From the NCBI RefSeq assembly GCF_902806455.1, contig NZ_CADCWQ010000001.1:2976001-3040000 (forward strand): DNA of 64,000 nucleotides. Direction: 5' to 3'. The DNA comes from Virgibacillus doumboii. Lineage in GTDB: Bacteria > Bacillota > Bacilli > Bacillales > Amphibacillaceae. The translations under genes were made by a program, and so were the position numbers. The notes below the pieces were generated by a model. It worked only from the letters and a program-made list of their open reading frames with translations, was not told where the DNA came from and ran no database searches. Below, one piece after another: positions 1 through 9,020 of this stretch. The stretch's first letter is position 1; every line of letters starts with the position of its first letter.

Positions 1-767
1 TCCTGACGTTTCTGGGATTGACACTGCCCTGGTTTTTCTTTAGTTTGTCCAACCCGCAGGTAAGTCAGCGGATGTTCATGCCATCATCGCTAAAAGGATT
101 AAGACAAATGTTGATTGGTTTTCTAATATTCGGGTTCATTTATACATTCGTATCGGTTTTATGGGGATTCTCAGCACTTCAGCTGTTCCCGGATCTCTCA
201 ACGGCAGATTTAGCAACTCCTAAATTGTTGTCATCCAATCTGGTTCCACCAATTCTCGGTGTTATTGTAATGATCGGTATCTTGGCTGCTGCCGTTTCTA
301 CCATCGACTCCATTATGCTGACACTGTCATCAATGTTCGCGCGTGACGTATATGGTAATTTGAAAAAAGCACCCGATGAACGCAAACAATTAACAGCAGG
401 TAAAATTGTCATTCCTGTAATCGCCATTTTGGCTTACCTATTTGCGGAACTAGAGCTGAACTTGATTGCTGTGTTGTCCGTTGCTGCATCTTCCGGATTA
501 ATTGTTGCCGTCCCGGCCTTTTTCGGTACATTTTTCTGGAAACGTGGAACGGCATCCGGTGTTATCACCAGTGTGACTTTAACAGCCATACTCGTTCTAA
601 TCCTTGAGTTTACCGGCAATAGCCCACTCGGACTCAGTGCAGGTATTTGGGGGTTACTTATCTCAACCATACTGTTTATAGGGGTAAGTATAATGACAAG
701 AGCACCGAAAGAAAAAGCATCCATATTCATGAATATTTTAAAAACTGAATCCGAAAATGCCGAATAG
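1..767 (+). CDS. Sodium:solute symporter (SSS family), C-terminal part
   Basis: The reading frame is open to the left edge, so only the last 255 or so residues of a roughly 480-500 residue carrier are present. The SSS hallmark block is visible: SNPQVSQRMFMP near the start of the fragment and AAAVSTIDSIMLTLSSMFARD about 90 residues later, with several hydrophobic membrane spans and a short polar tail. The family couples uptake of a solute such as proline, pantothenate or an organic acid to sodium entry across the cytoplasmic membrane. The substrate cannot be read from this part. The gene is followed by a degenerate copy of the MITE-like repeat and no clear terminator. Family assignment is secure; substrate is unknown. 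Confidence 0.9.
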   Translation, partial: LTFLGLTLPWFFFSLSNPQVSQRMFMPSSLKGLRQMLIGFLIFGFIYTFVSVLWGFSALQLFPDLSTADLATPKLLSSNLVPPILGVIVMIGILAAAVSTIDSIMLTLSSMFARDVYGNLKKAPDERKQLTAGKIVIPVIAILAYLFAELELNLIAVLSVAASSGLIVAVPAFFGTFFWKRGTASGVITSVTLTAILVLILEFTGNSPLGLSAGIWGLLISTILFIGVSIMTRAPKEKASIFMNILKTESENAE

Positions 768-779
768 CCGTAAAAAAGG

Positions 780-990
780 TTGAAACATAACTAAAATATC
801 AGTTCAAATGATGAACCAAACCTGCCTATGCGGAGAAAATATATCTGGACTCCTGTTAGAGGAAAGGTATGGGTGAGCCTCCTTGCACCGGCGTTCTTTA
901 CTGCAAGGGGGCGGTTTCACCGAACCTCTTGTAACACGGCGGGGTACTGAAGTATATCTCTATTGAAGTATAATTCCGATACATGTTATA
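780..990 (+). repeat. Degenerate copy of structured MITE-like repeat (copy 1)
   Basis: This gene-free stretch contains a worn copy of the repeat seen better at 34338-34632 and 43139-43369. Shared blocks are GGAGAAAATATATCTGGACT, CTCCTGTTAGAGGA, GGTGAGCCTC and GAAGTATATCTC, in the same order as in the other copies. It carries many substitutions, so it looks like the oldest of the five copies. No coding potential is visible. Confidence 0.65.
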
Positions 991-1063
991 AGTATATGCC
1001 ACTATTTCCATTAATCGGATTAACGATAATAAAACACTTTATCATGATCATTTTCATATGGAT

Positions 1064-1732
1064 TTATTCAGCTAAAGGTGCAACACAAGCATCATCATTA
1101 TTTTTCGCCGCATTTACATAGCTGGAAACATTATATGCCGTAAATTCCTCTGCCTTAACTGATTGCAAAAATTGATGTACTTCTCCGGGATCCTGTCTGC
1201 CGGATACAATCCAATCATCCTCTTTTTCTTTTGGTAGAATAATCGGCATGCGGTGATGGATATCTGACATAAAATCATTTGCTTCTTTCGTAAGAATCGT
1301 ACAGGTGAACAGGTTTCTATCCTCCTGCTGCCATTTGTCCCAAAGTCCGGCAAAAGCAAATAACTTACGATCAGCCATTTGGATCCTCTTTGGTTGTTTT
1401 TCCTTCCCGTCACGCTTCCATTCATAAAAACTGTCAGCTACAATTAAACAGCGTTTTCGTGCCATCAGATTTTTAAAGCTTGGCTTCTCATGTGCTGTTT
1501 CACTGCGTGCGTTGATCATTTTGTAGCCAATTTTTTCATCTTTTGCCCATGACGGAACAAGGCCCCATCGCATATAACCCGCTCGTTTTTCTTTTCCATC
1601 ATGAATAATAGCAAGAACATTTTGTCCAGGTGCAATGTTATAACTTGGCTGATAACTATCAATTGCCTGCTCAATACCGAAGTCGTTCAAAATTTCCAGC
1701 TCATCGGCAAGCAACGTATACCGTCCACACAT
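1064..1732 (-). CDS. SOS response-associated peptidase family protein (SRAP, YedK/HMCES-like)
   Basis: SRAP proteins bind abasic sites in single-stranded DNA and form a covalent bond through the cysteine that follows the initiator Met, shielding the lesion. I place the start at the ATG giving MCGRYTL, because Cys2 must become the N-terminus; the upstream GTG would bury it. Expected catalytic residues are present: Cys2, Asn74 in MINARSE, Glu104 in FYEWKR and the His pair in IHHRMP near residue 160. Length is 222 residues, normal for the family. It stands alone, with an IS607-type element just upstream, so its promoter region of about 100 bp lies between the start codon and the element end. Assignment is firm. 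Confidence 0.93.
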   Translation of the reverse strand: MCGRYTLLADELEILNDFGIEQAIDSYQPSYNIAPGQNVLAIIHDGKEKRAGYMRWGLVPSWAKDEKIGYKMINARSETAHEKPSFKNLMARKRCLIVADSFYEWKRDGKEKQPKRIQMADRKLFAFAGLWDKWQQEDRNLFTCTILTKEANDFMSDIHHRMPIILPKEKEDDWIVSGRQDPGEVHQFLQSVKAEEFTAYNVSSYVNAAKNNDDACVAPLAE

Positions 1733-1828
1733 TAAATCATCCCGCACTCCTTTTATTAACTAAATTTAACTAAATCTAAACTTAATTCACCAAAAGGTAT
1801 TCTCCTCTGTTACCAAGAAGAATGTTAT

Positions 1829-1990
1829 TTCAAACCCTCGGATTTACTTCCCGAGGCCAGCAGATGGAGTGAAACCACAAGCAATCTTTGCCTGTTTACA
1901 ATCCCACCAAACTGTATACATAGGGGATTCCACACCTACGTAGCCCGCGCGTGGCAATCGCTTTTTGGCTTTCTTTCCGATATTAACGGT
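1829..1990 (-). ncRNA. Putative omega RNA (TnpB guide scaffold), 3' part
   Basis: TnpB nucleases are guided by an RNA made from the 3' end of their own gene and the element end. Here the minus strand forms a hairpin CCTCGG / CCGAGG (1836-1841 with 1851-1856) that spans the tnpB stop codon and is followed by TTTGAA. This matches the position of the terminal stem in known omega RNAs. The sequence just beyond, reading from about 1828 downward, would act as guide. The 5' boundary is a guess. Confidence 0.4.
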
Positions 1991-3187
1991 GCTGTTGATA
2001 TCTCGCGAAAGCGTTGTACCGCAGTTTACACATGTAAAGCTGCGAATAGATGGTTCTTTCTTCTCCTTATTGCCGCAAACACAACAGGTTTTCGTTGTAT
2101 CACGTTCATCAATTTTATAATAATGCTTGCCATTTTTTGCTTGCACCCAGTTTAAAATACTGCGAAATTTACCGACAGGTGTTTGATTTAACATCGCCCT
2201 TCGCATCGTTCCGTACGTCGCAACATCTGGTGATGGTGTATAGTCACCAATGTAAATGGCATCATAACGCTTTGAAAAATAATGTGCATAACTAAATAAC
2301 AACGTCTTCATTTGTTCTCGACGCTTCAATTCAGCTTTCACTAAAGCACAATTGAGTCTTTTCCAGCGTTTACTCGGTTCAAAGTAAGTGACCTTTTCAG
2401 TACATACGAGCTTGCTTAGCTTTTCGCATTTGTCCCGTCTGGATTTAATATCATCAATGCGTTTATCCCAATATTTCAGTAAAGCATTCATTGATTTCAA
2501 TTCGTATGACTTCCCATCACTACCAAGACCCACTGCCAGATTTTTATGATTTGGATCAAACACAATAAACGATTGTTCCTCTACTTGCTCGATTTCTTTG
2601 CAGTCTTTTATGGTGAAAATGGCATAATAGGAATCCAAATCTTTTGTAATGCGAAGCGTTTTTATTTCTTCTGTTTCGCTTAGTGCAACACCCTCCACAA
2701 GACCTACGTTGATGCAAATAGATTTTTTCATTTTTTTATCTGTTTTCTTTGCTTCTTTTAATTCCTTGTCTGTTAACCTTCCAAAAGTTATGGAAAGTTC
2801 ACTGGAATTCACAAATTTGAACCCTTTCTTGGGCTCATCATAATACAGCGAAAACCATTTCTTTTTCCAGGAACGATATTTTGGCTTCTGATTGGCCAGT
2901 TTTTCATCAAAAAAACGGTTGTAGGCATCATTTAATCGTAATGCCACATTTTTTAAAGGAGATGAATGGACTTTATATAAAAATGGGTTTTCCTTTTTTA
3001 TTTTGGGTACCTCATTACGCAAATTTCTTCCGGAAAGTAACCTCTTCGCGTTCCCATCTCGATAGTCTTCCTCAACCGCATCAAGCAATTGATTATACAG
3101 CCAATTGCACATTCTCGATTGGGAATCTAAAAGCTGTCTGTTTTCTTTTGTAACAACCAATCTGACTTTTTTATTGTACGTAAGCAT
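1844..3187 (-). CDS. tnpB: TnpB RNA-guided nuclease of IS607-type element
   Basis: The protein has an N-terminal helical/WED-like part, a split RuvC nuclease and a C-terminal zinc ribbon (CCVCG and CVNCG, 18 residues apart). Numbered from the upstream TTG at 3202, RuvC residues are Asp216 in VFDPNHKN and Asp401 in SRDINST. The usual RuvC-II glutamate is missing: the site reads IYIGDY around residue 320. Glu366 in KIDERDT, 46 residues further on, can replace it, as described for Fanzor and related TnpBs with a rearranged catalytic site. I chose the ATG at 3187, preceded by GAGG nine bases away; an ATG at 3193 is possible. It overlaps the end of tnpA by 17 bp, suggesting coupled translation. 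Confidence 0.9.
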   Translation of the reverse strand: MLTYNKKVRLVVTKENRQLLDSQSRMCNWLYNQLLDAVEEDYRDGNAKRLLSGRNLRNEVPKIKKENPFLYKVHSSPLKNVALRLNDAYNRFFDEKLANQKPKYRSWKKKWFSLYYDEPKKGFKFVNSSELSITFGRLTDKELKEAKKTDKKMKKSICINVGLVEGVALSETEEIKTLRITKDLDSYYAIFTIKDCKEIEQVEEQSFIVFDPNHKNLAVGLGSDGKSYELKSMNALLKYWDKRIDDIKSRRDKCEKLSKLVCTEKVTYFEPSKRWKRLNCALVKAELKRREQMKTLLFSYAHYFSKRYDAIYIGDYTPSPDVATYGTMRRAMLNQTPVGKFRSILNWVQAKNGKHYYKIDERDTTKTCCVCGNKEKKEPSIRSFTCVNCGTTLSRDINSTVNIGKKAKKRLPRAGYVGVESPMYTVWWDCKQAKIACGFTPSAGLGK

Positions 3188-3800
3188 GTTCATTGTCCTC
3201 AATTGCTTGTTTTACTGTCTGTTGCAGTCTTTTTCGTTTATGACTTCTACTTCCGTACAAACGACTGCTGAAAACGGTTATAATAGAAAACATATCTTCA
3301 ACTAATTCCTGTTCGTATGTTCTATTTTCAGTATGGTTAATGATTTCAATTTTTACATGATGGAAGGCGCATATTTGTTCCATTAATTCGTAGCCAAATC
3401 GTAATAATCGGTCTTTATAGTTGATGACAACTTTCTCCACCTGATTACCCTGTACCAATTGAATTAATTCTTTTAATCCTTTTTTATTGTAATTCAGTCC
3501 ACTGCCCAAATCTTCAATAATACGAAATTGATATCCATTTGCCGTGCAATACTGTGTAACGGAATCAATTTGCCTTTTTAGATCCTCTTTTTGATCTGAA
3601 GATGAAACACGACAATAACCGATAACCAGTTTGTCTTTGATTGGCTGAACATCACTTTTTATGGAAGACAATGCTTCGATAGAAAATCTCCTGTGTCCTC
3701 CTGTAGTGCGGCTGGAAACTATTTTCCCCTGATTTTCCCATCTTCTAAGTGTATTAGGGTGTACGCCAAGCATTTTTGATGCTTCTTCCATTGTATACAC
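3171..3800 (-). CDS. tnpA: IS607-family serine recombinase (transposase TnpA)
   Basis: The N-terminal 30 residues form a MerR-like helix-turn-helix (MEEASKMLGVHPNTLRRWE), followed by a resolvase-type catalytic domain starting VIGYCRVSSSDQKEDLKRQ, which holds the nucleophilic serine. Length of 209 residues is normal for IS607 TnpA. The start is a GTG with GGGGG eight bases upstream; the in-frame ATG three codons later is an alternative. The enzyme catalyses integration and excision of the element through a circular intermediate, typically into GG-containing sites. No frameshift or stop is present. Confidence 0.92.
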   Translation of the reverse strand: MYTMEEASKMLGVHPNTLRRWENQGKIVSSRTTGGHRRFSIEALSSIKSDVQPIKDKLVIGYCRVSSSDQKEDLKRQIDSVTQYCTANGYQFRIIEDLGSGLNYNKKGLKELIQLVQGNQVEKVVINYKDRLLRFGYELMEQICAFHHVKIEIINHTENRTYEQELVEDMFSIITVFSSRLYGSRSHKRKRLQQTVKQAIEDNEHAYVQ

Positions 3801-3918
3801 TTCTTTAACCCCCTTGTGATTAGTATACTTACATTATTCGACAAAGGAGGTTAGTTTTCCTGCAAGAAAATTGTTAATTTTAAATAATTTTAATTAAGCT
3901 GTTTTATTACCCCTGTTA

Positions 3919-4914
3919 TTAGAATATACTCAAATCCCACTGGCTGGCAATATGCCTTAGTAAGCGAATCCCGGCAATCGAGTTTCCCTTATCATCCAGT
4001 GCTGGTCCATAAACACCAATGCCACATCCGTCGACAAAAGGCAAATCCCCATCCCGGACTCGTGGTGGTACTGCAGCAATGATACCACCTGAAACACCAC
4101 TTTTGGCAGGGATACCTACATATGTTGCAAATTTTCCCGATGCATCGTACATACCACATGTGAGCATCAGTGCTTTAGCAATCCGTGCAACCTGCCTCGG
4201 AATAACCTCTTCCTGGGTATCAGGGTCCTCTCCGTCATTTGCCAGGATCATGCCAATTCTGGCCAAATCATCAACGGTAATTTCAATTGAACATTGCTTA
4301 AAATACGTTTCCAGTGTAATATTCAGGTCCGATTCCAAAAAGCCAACCTCCAGTAAATAATACCCGATGGCCCTGTTCCGCATGGAGGAATCCCGCTCTG
4401 ACTCATACACGTCAACATTTAATTTCGGACGATATCCCAGTATTTTTTCCAGCAGCTCGAAAAGTGGTCTCAGTTTTTCATCCGATGTCCTGCCTTCCAA
4501 TATCGATGTTACCGTTATTGCTCCGGCATTAATGAGCGGGTTAAACGGTTTTTTCACCTGTTTCGTCTCCAGGTTAATGATTGAGTTAAAAGCCTCCCCG
4601 GTCGGTTCCACATCAACCCGGTCAAGCATATAGGCAATCCCGCGTTCCATACAGGCGACAATAAAACTGAAAACCTTGGAAATACTTTGCATCGTAAACG
4701 GAATATCCATATCACCGGAACGAATCGTCATTCCATCTCTCCCTATTATCGTAATCCCCAGATCATCCGGATCAGCCTGCTCCAAAACAGGAATATATGA
4801 TGCAACCTTCCCGTCATCCGTATGTTTCCGGTAGAATGCCACCCAATCATCAACATAGTTCTGCAGCCATTCCTTGGTATGTTCGGTATTCCAATTCGCT
4901 ATCCCTTGCACCAT
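3919..4914 (-). CDS. glsA: Glutaminase A
   Basis: The enzyme hydrolyses glutamine to glutamate and ammonia in the cytoplasm. It belongs to the beta-lactamase-like fold glutaminases: the SxxK motif is seen in QSISKVF near residues 76-79, and the family blocks INAGAI, LTCGMYDASG and KSGVSGGI are all present. The start at 4914 is preceded by AGAGGTG at six bases, which decides against the upstream GTG; this gives 331 residues, slightly longer than the usual 305-310 because of the N-terminus. It is divergent from the 5-10 kb operon, sharing a 167-bp intergenic region. Bacilli use GlsA for glutamine catabolism and sometimes acid tolerance. Confidence 0.95.
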   Translation of the reverse strand: MVQGIANWNTEHTKEWLQNYVDDWVAFYRKHTDDGKVASYIPVLEQADPDDLGITIIGRDGMTIRSGDMDIPFTMQSISKVFSFIVACMERGIAYMLDRVDVEPTGEAFNSIINLETKQVKKPFNPLINAGAITVTSILEGRTSDEKLRPLFELLEKILGYRPKLNVDVYESERDSSMRNRAIGYYLLEVGFLESDLNITLETYFKQCSIEITVDDLARIGMILANDGEDPDTQEEVIPRQVARIAKALMLTCGMYDASGKFATYVGIPAKSGVSGGIIAAVPPRVRDGDLPFVDGCGIGVYGPALDDKGNSIAGIRLLRHIASQWDLSIF

Positions 4915-5081
4915 CTGTATCACCTCTCATATTGTAGTATGGCTATATTCTCAAAAAAGTTTTCATAAATAATTTTCAGAACATTCCCTATTATCATTTT
5001 GTTTATGCTACTATAGTTATATAAATATTTTATAAGTGTGCAACCAAAAAAGAAACTATAATGGTTAAAGGGGAATGAATA

Positions 5082-6269
5082 ATGCAGAATTATGTTTATT
5101 ATAAAGAAGCACTGATGCAAATACCAAAGCCATGTGCGTTTCTTGACACAGCCATTTTTGAACAAAACATCAGGCAGATTGCTGCCGGCAGTAACGGTAA
5201 AAAAATCCGTGTTGCCAGCAAGTCAATCCGGAGTGTTTCCGTATTAAAGGATATTTTCAAAGCCTCTCCAATTTTTCAGGGGATTATGTGCTTTACTGCT
5301 GATGAGGCCATTTATTTAAGCAGCCAGGGCCTTGATGATTTGCTGGTCGCTTATCCTGTATGGAATGAGTTCCACTTAAATGAGGTTTTGAAACGTGTTA
5401 ACGAAAATAAACAAATCACCTTAATGATCGACTCCATCGCACATTTAAAACGATTGGAGTCAATTGCTCAAAATGCTGGCGGATCGTTTCCAGTGTGTAT
5501 CGATATTGACTTATCCAGTGATTTTTTCGGATTGCATTTTGGCGTTTACCGGTCACCAATCACGACAGTTGAACAGACACTGAACCTTGCCGACTACATA
5601 ACAGACTCCGATTTTCTCCACCTGGATGGGATCATGGGTTATGAAGCCCAAATTGCCGGTGTCCCTGATAATAACCCTGATCAAAAACTGAAAAGCCGGC
5701 TGATTCGCTATCTGAAAAAACGATCATCAAAGGAACTTATCCAGAAGCGCAACGACATTATAGATCAACTGAAAGCACGGGGAATTCCACTGCGCTTTGT
5801 GAATGGCGGTGGAACAGGCAGTCTCCATCAGACCTCACAGGAACAACATATTACGGAAGTTACGGTTGGATCAGGCTTTTTTAACCCGCATCAATTCGAT
5901 AACTATAAGGATTTCCAATTGCAACCAGCTGCGGGGTTTGCCATTGAGATCACCCGAATACCTAAAAGTAATATTTATACTTGCCACGGCGGCGGTTACG
6001 TTGCCTCAGGACCACCGGGCAAAGATAAACAGCCGCAAGTTTATCTGCCAAAGGGGGCCACATTATTTGCCAACGAAGGAACCGGCGAAGTACAAACTCC
6101 AATTCACTATAAAGGAAACACCGAGCTTACGTATGGTGACCCGATTATCGTGCGTCATAGTAAGGCCGGTGAATTATGTGAACGGTTTCAAAAATTACAT
6201 CTTATTGACAACGGAAAAGTCGTTGATATCTATTCAACATATCGGGGGGATGGTCAATGTTTTCTTTAA
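5082..6269 (+). CDS. PLP enzyme of the D-threonine aldolase / amino acid deaminase family
   Basis: The protein has an alanine-racemase-like N-terminal barrel (FLDTAIFEQNIRQIA, then RVASKSIRS with the likely PLP lysine in ASKS) and a C-terminal domain with the metal-site-like block TCHGGGYVASGPPGKD. This arrangement belongs to the D-threonine aldolase/D-serine dehydratase superfamily, which acts on hydroxy-amino acids. At 395 residues it is full length. It has a good ribosome site (AAAGGGG, eight bases upstream) and is the first gene of an operon with a flavin oxidase, a PLP decarboxylase and an MFS carrier; its end overlaps the next gene by 13 bp. Substrate is unknown. Confidence 0.75.
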   Translation: MQNYVYYKEALMQIPKPCAFLDTAIFEQNIRQIAAGSNGKKIRVASKSIRSVSVLKDIFKASPIFQGIMCFTADEAIYLSSQGLDDLLVAYPVWNEFHLNEVLKRVNENKQITLMIDSIAHLKRLESIAQNAGGSFPVCIDIDLSSDFFGLHFGVYRSPITTVEQTLNLADYITDSDFLHLDGIMGYEAQIAGVPDNNPDQKLKSRLIRYLKKRSSKELIQKRNDIIDQLKARGIPLRFVNGGGTGSLHQTSQEQHITEVTVGSGFFNPHQFDNYKDFQLQPAAGFAIEITRIPKSNIYTCHGGGYVASGPPGKDKQPQVYLPKGATLFANEGTGEVQTPIHYKGNTELTYGDPIIVRHSKAGELCERFQKLHLIDNGKVVDIYSTYRGDGQCFL

Positions 6270-7564
6270 GAAAATCACAAACACCCAAATGGACAAACTG
6301 GTCGGAAACAGTGCTGATTCATCCGGAATCAATCTATTACCCGAAGACAGTCGGTGATGTGGTGGATTTGGCCGGTATTTGTAAAGCGGAAAGAAAATCG
6401 ATTCGTGCAGTTGGAAGAGGACATTCTTTTACACCGCTTGCAGCAACAAGTGAACTGCTAGTCTCTCTTGATCATTTATCAGGTATTGAATCCGTCGACA
6501 GGGAAAATAATCTTGTCACCATCTGGGCAGGAACAACACTTAAGACTCTCGGTGAGCTGCTTTTTGAACAGGGCTACGCAATGGAAAACCTGGGTGATAT
6601 TAATGTACAGTCAATCGCCGGCGCCATCAGTACCGGAACACATGGCACCGGGGCGGATTTTGGCAGTATTTCAGCCCAGGTAACGCAGTTGACAATCGTC
6701 ACCCCAAGCGGAGAGATCCTTGAAGTTTCCAGGGAGAAAAACAGTGCGTATTTTCAGGCAATGCGACTTTCTCTGGGAATGCTTGGGATCATTGTAAAAA
6801 TCCAGCTTCGCGTTATTCCTGTGCAACAAATGGTCAGTGAGAGCTACCGAATGTCTCTCGTTGATTGTCTGGCTAAAATTAATGAACTAAGGCGTAACAA
6901 CCGTCATTTTGAATTTTATTGGTTCCCGCATACCAAGACTGTACAGATTAAGCGGATGAACAGCACCGACATGCCCACGACAAAAAAGAGTTCTTTTCAG
7001 GAACTGGTTGTTGAAAATGGGCTGTTATGGGGGCTGTCAGAACTTTGCCGGATGCAGCCAAAACTCACCAGGCCGGTCAGTCATATTTCCGCCAGAGGGG
7101 TACCTGTGTCTAAAAATGCAGGACCGAGTCACGAAATGTATGCTACCAAAAGGCTTGTTAAATTTAATGAGATGGAATACGCAGTCCCGGCTGAACTGAT
7201 GACAACCGTTTTGAAAGACATACGACACGTTATCGCCAAAAAGAAGATCCAGGTACATTTTCCGCTGGAGTGCCGGTTCGTCAAAAAAGATGCCATTTGG
7301 CTCAGCCCTGCATTTGAACGGGATGTGGCGTTTATCGCTGTACATATGTATAAAGGAATGTACTTTCAGGGTTACTTCGATGCTGTCGAAGAAGTGTTTC
7401 AATATCATGGTGGCCGGCCGCACTGGGGAAAGATGCACACAATGACAGCTGAGAAACTGCAGGCAGCCTATCCGCATTTTGATGATTTTTTATCCGTACG
7501 TAAAAAGCTCGATAGTGATGGCATGCTGTTGAACGGTTATGTTAAACGGCTTTTTAATATTTGA
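6257..7564 (+). CDS. FAD-linked oxidase, D-arabinono-1,4-lactone oxidase / alditol oxidase family
   Basis: This is a vanillyl-alcohol-oxidase-fold flavoprotein. The block AVGRGHSFTPLAAT carries the histidine to which FAD is usually bound covalently, and ISTGTHGTGADFGS is the FAD-binding loop. The C-terminal part has PHWGKMH, the conserved HWGK motif of aldonolactone oxidases. Length 435 is typical. Relatives oxidise sugar lactones or alditols with oxygen, giving hydrogen peroxide. The gene overlaps the end of the PLP aldolase-like gene and is 15 bp before the PLP decarboxylase, so the products probably work on one pathway. Which sugar or polyol is oxidised cannot be told from the sequence. 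Confidence 0.85.
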   Translation: MFSLRKSQTPKWTNWSETVLIHPESIYYPKTVGDVVDLAGICKAERKSIRAVGRGHSFTPLAATSELLVSLDHLSGIESVDRENNLVTIWAGTTLKTLGELLFEQGYAMENLGDINVQSIAGAISTGTHGTGADFGSISAQVTQLTIVTPSGEILEVSREKNSAYFQAMRLSLGMLGIIVKIQLRVIPVQQMVSESYRMSLVDCLAKINELRRNNRHFEFYWFPHTKTVQIKRMNSTDMPTTKKSSFQELVVENGLLWGLSELCRMQPKLTRPVSHISARGVPVSKNAGPSHEMYATKRLVKFNEMEYAVPAELMTTVLKDIRHVIAKKKIQVHFPLECRFVKKDAIWLSPAFERDVAFIAVHMYKGMYFQGYFDAVEEVFQYHGGRPHWGKMHTMTAEKLQAAYPHFDDFLSVRKKLDSDGMLLNGYVKRLFNI

Positions 7565-7579
7565 TCAGGGGGAATCAAA

Positions 7580-9019
7580 ATGGAGAAAAAAGAAACGATT
7601 TTACAGCAGTTGAAGGAACTCCAGCAGGAAGACCTGAATCCTAAAGGAGGAAATGTGTGGGCATATGTTTATGACAGCGGCTTACGGAAAGCACAGGAAA
7701 CTGCAATTGAAGCTTACAACTTGTTTATCGATCACAATGGGCTTGATTTCACGGTTTTCCCAAGTCTTTTGAAGCTGGAAAACGAGATTGTCGATGAGAT
7801 TGCCGGGTTATTTTCAAATGATAAAGACACATTAGCCGGAACTTTTACCAGCGGCGGAACAGAAAGCATTATGCTGGCAGTAAAGGCAGCTCGGGACTAT
7901 GCTGGTGCTCAAAAACCGGAAATCACAGCACCGGAAATCATCCTGCCTAATACGGCACACGCGGCATTCCACAAAGCTGCGCATTATTTGGGCATTAACA
8001 CCGTTATTGTTCCTGTCAGCAAGGTAACATTTAAAGTGGATCCGGCTGAAGTTGAGAAGCAAATAACGCCAAACACAATTATGCTTGTCGGATCAAGCGT
8101 AAATTACTCGCACGGTGTCAGTGACCCTATTGAAGAGCTGAGTGAACTGGCGGTTGAACATGATATTTGGCTGCATGTCGATGCCTGTATTGGCGGATTT
8201 TTGCTGGCATATTACAGGAAACTTGGTCATAACGTTAATCCGTTCGACTTTCATCTCCCGGGTGTTTCATCCCTTTCTGTTGATCTGCATAAATATGCCT
8301 TTACCCCAAAAGGCGCTTCGGTTATTTTGTACCGGAACAAAAACTTGAGACAATATCAATATTATGCCTGCACGAACTGGACAGGGTACCCGGTTATAAA
8401 CACAACCATTCAATCGACTAAATCCGGCGGGCCATTAGCAGCTTGCTGGGCAACGCTTAAGTCTATTGGAGATGACGGCTATCGAAAACTCGCTGCTAAG
8501 ATTTGGGAAACAAAACAGGAAATAACCAAACGATTAGAAAATATGGATGATTTATATATTTTGGGAGAGCCGGAAGTAAGCCTATTGGCGTTGGGATCTG
8601 ATACGATTGATATTTTCCAGCTTGCCGATGAAATGAAAAAGGCAGGATGGTATATCCAGGTTCAGCCGGGAGATTATGATATGCAGCCTTCCATCCACTT
8701 AACGATTACACCAGTCAATAAGATCGATGCGTTTTTCTTAGGATTAGAGGAAGCAATTTTACAGGTGAAAACCTATCCGAGACATTCGCTTAAACGTGCA
8801 GCTGTCTCAATTGCCGATACGTCCGAAGTAACTCCGGATACAATAGCATCCCTATTACATACTGCCGGGGTTAAACCGGATGGCAGCTTACCAGACGACA
8901 TGGCCTCCGTCAACGAACTGCTCCATTTATTACCTCATGAAATCACAAAAGAAGCTTTCCTGCATATAACAAACGAATTATTTACGCCGAAAAAATCCTT
9001 TACTGAAGGAGATGAGTAG
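7580..9019 (+). CDS. PLP-dependent decarboxylase/lyase, sphingosine-1-phosphate lyase-like
   Basis: The 479-residue protein is a group II PLP enzyme. GTFTSGGTESIMLAVKAARD binds the cofactor phosphate, HVDACIGGF contains the conserved Asp, and SVDLHKYAFTPKG has the Schiff-base lysine. This combination matches sphingosine-1-phosphate lyase and bacterial aspartate/glutamate decarboxylase relatives. The substrate may be a phosphorylated amino alcohol or an amino acid; nothing in the sequence decides. It lies third in the 5-10 kb operon, with GGGGG at a proper distance from its ATG, and ends two bases before the MFS start codon. Confidence 0.8.
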   Translation: MEKKETILQQLKELQQEDLNPKGGNVWAYVYDSGLRKAQETAIEAYNLFIDHNGLDFTVFPSLLKLENEIVDEIAGLFSNDKDTLAGTFTSGGTESIMLAVKAARDYAGAQKPEITAPEIILPNTAHAAFHKAAHYLGINTVIVPVSKVTFKVDPAEVEKQITPNTIMLVGSSVNYSHGVSDPIEELSELAVEHDIWLHVDACIGGFLLAYYRKLGHNVNPFDFHLPGVSSLSVDLHKYAFTPKGASVILYRNKNLRQYQYYACTNWTGYPVINTTIQSTKSGGPLAACWATLKSIGDDGYRKLAAKIWETKQEITKRLENMDDLYILGEPEVSLLALGSDTIDIFQLADEMKKAGWYIQVQPGDYDMQPSIHLTITPVNKIDAFFLGLEEAILQVKTYPRHSLKRAAVSIADTSEVTPDTIASLLHTAGVKPDGSLPDDMASVNELLHLLPHEITKEAFLHITNELFTPKKSFTEGDE

Positions 9020-9020
9020 G

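Larger units (their letters stand above)
1829..3850 (-). mobile_element. IS607-type insertion sequence (tnpA serine recombinase + tnpB)
   Basis: The two genes tnpA and tnpB overlap and are read on the minus strand, which is the standard IS607 arrangement. IS607 elements use a serine recombinase, lack terminal inverted repeats and do not create target duplications, so the ends given here are estimates: the right end is placed just after a small hairpin behind tnpB, and the left end upstream of tnpA near 3850. Both genes are intact, so the element may still be active. It sits between the SRAP gene and glutaminase. Confidence 0.75.

Noticed and set aside
3171..3202. tnpB start at the upstream TTG
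   Set aside because: The downstream ATG has a better ribosome-site distance and gives the usual TnpB N-terminus.
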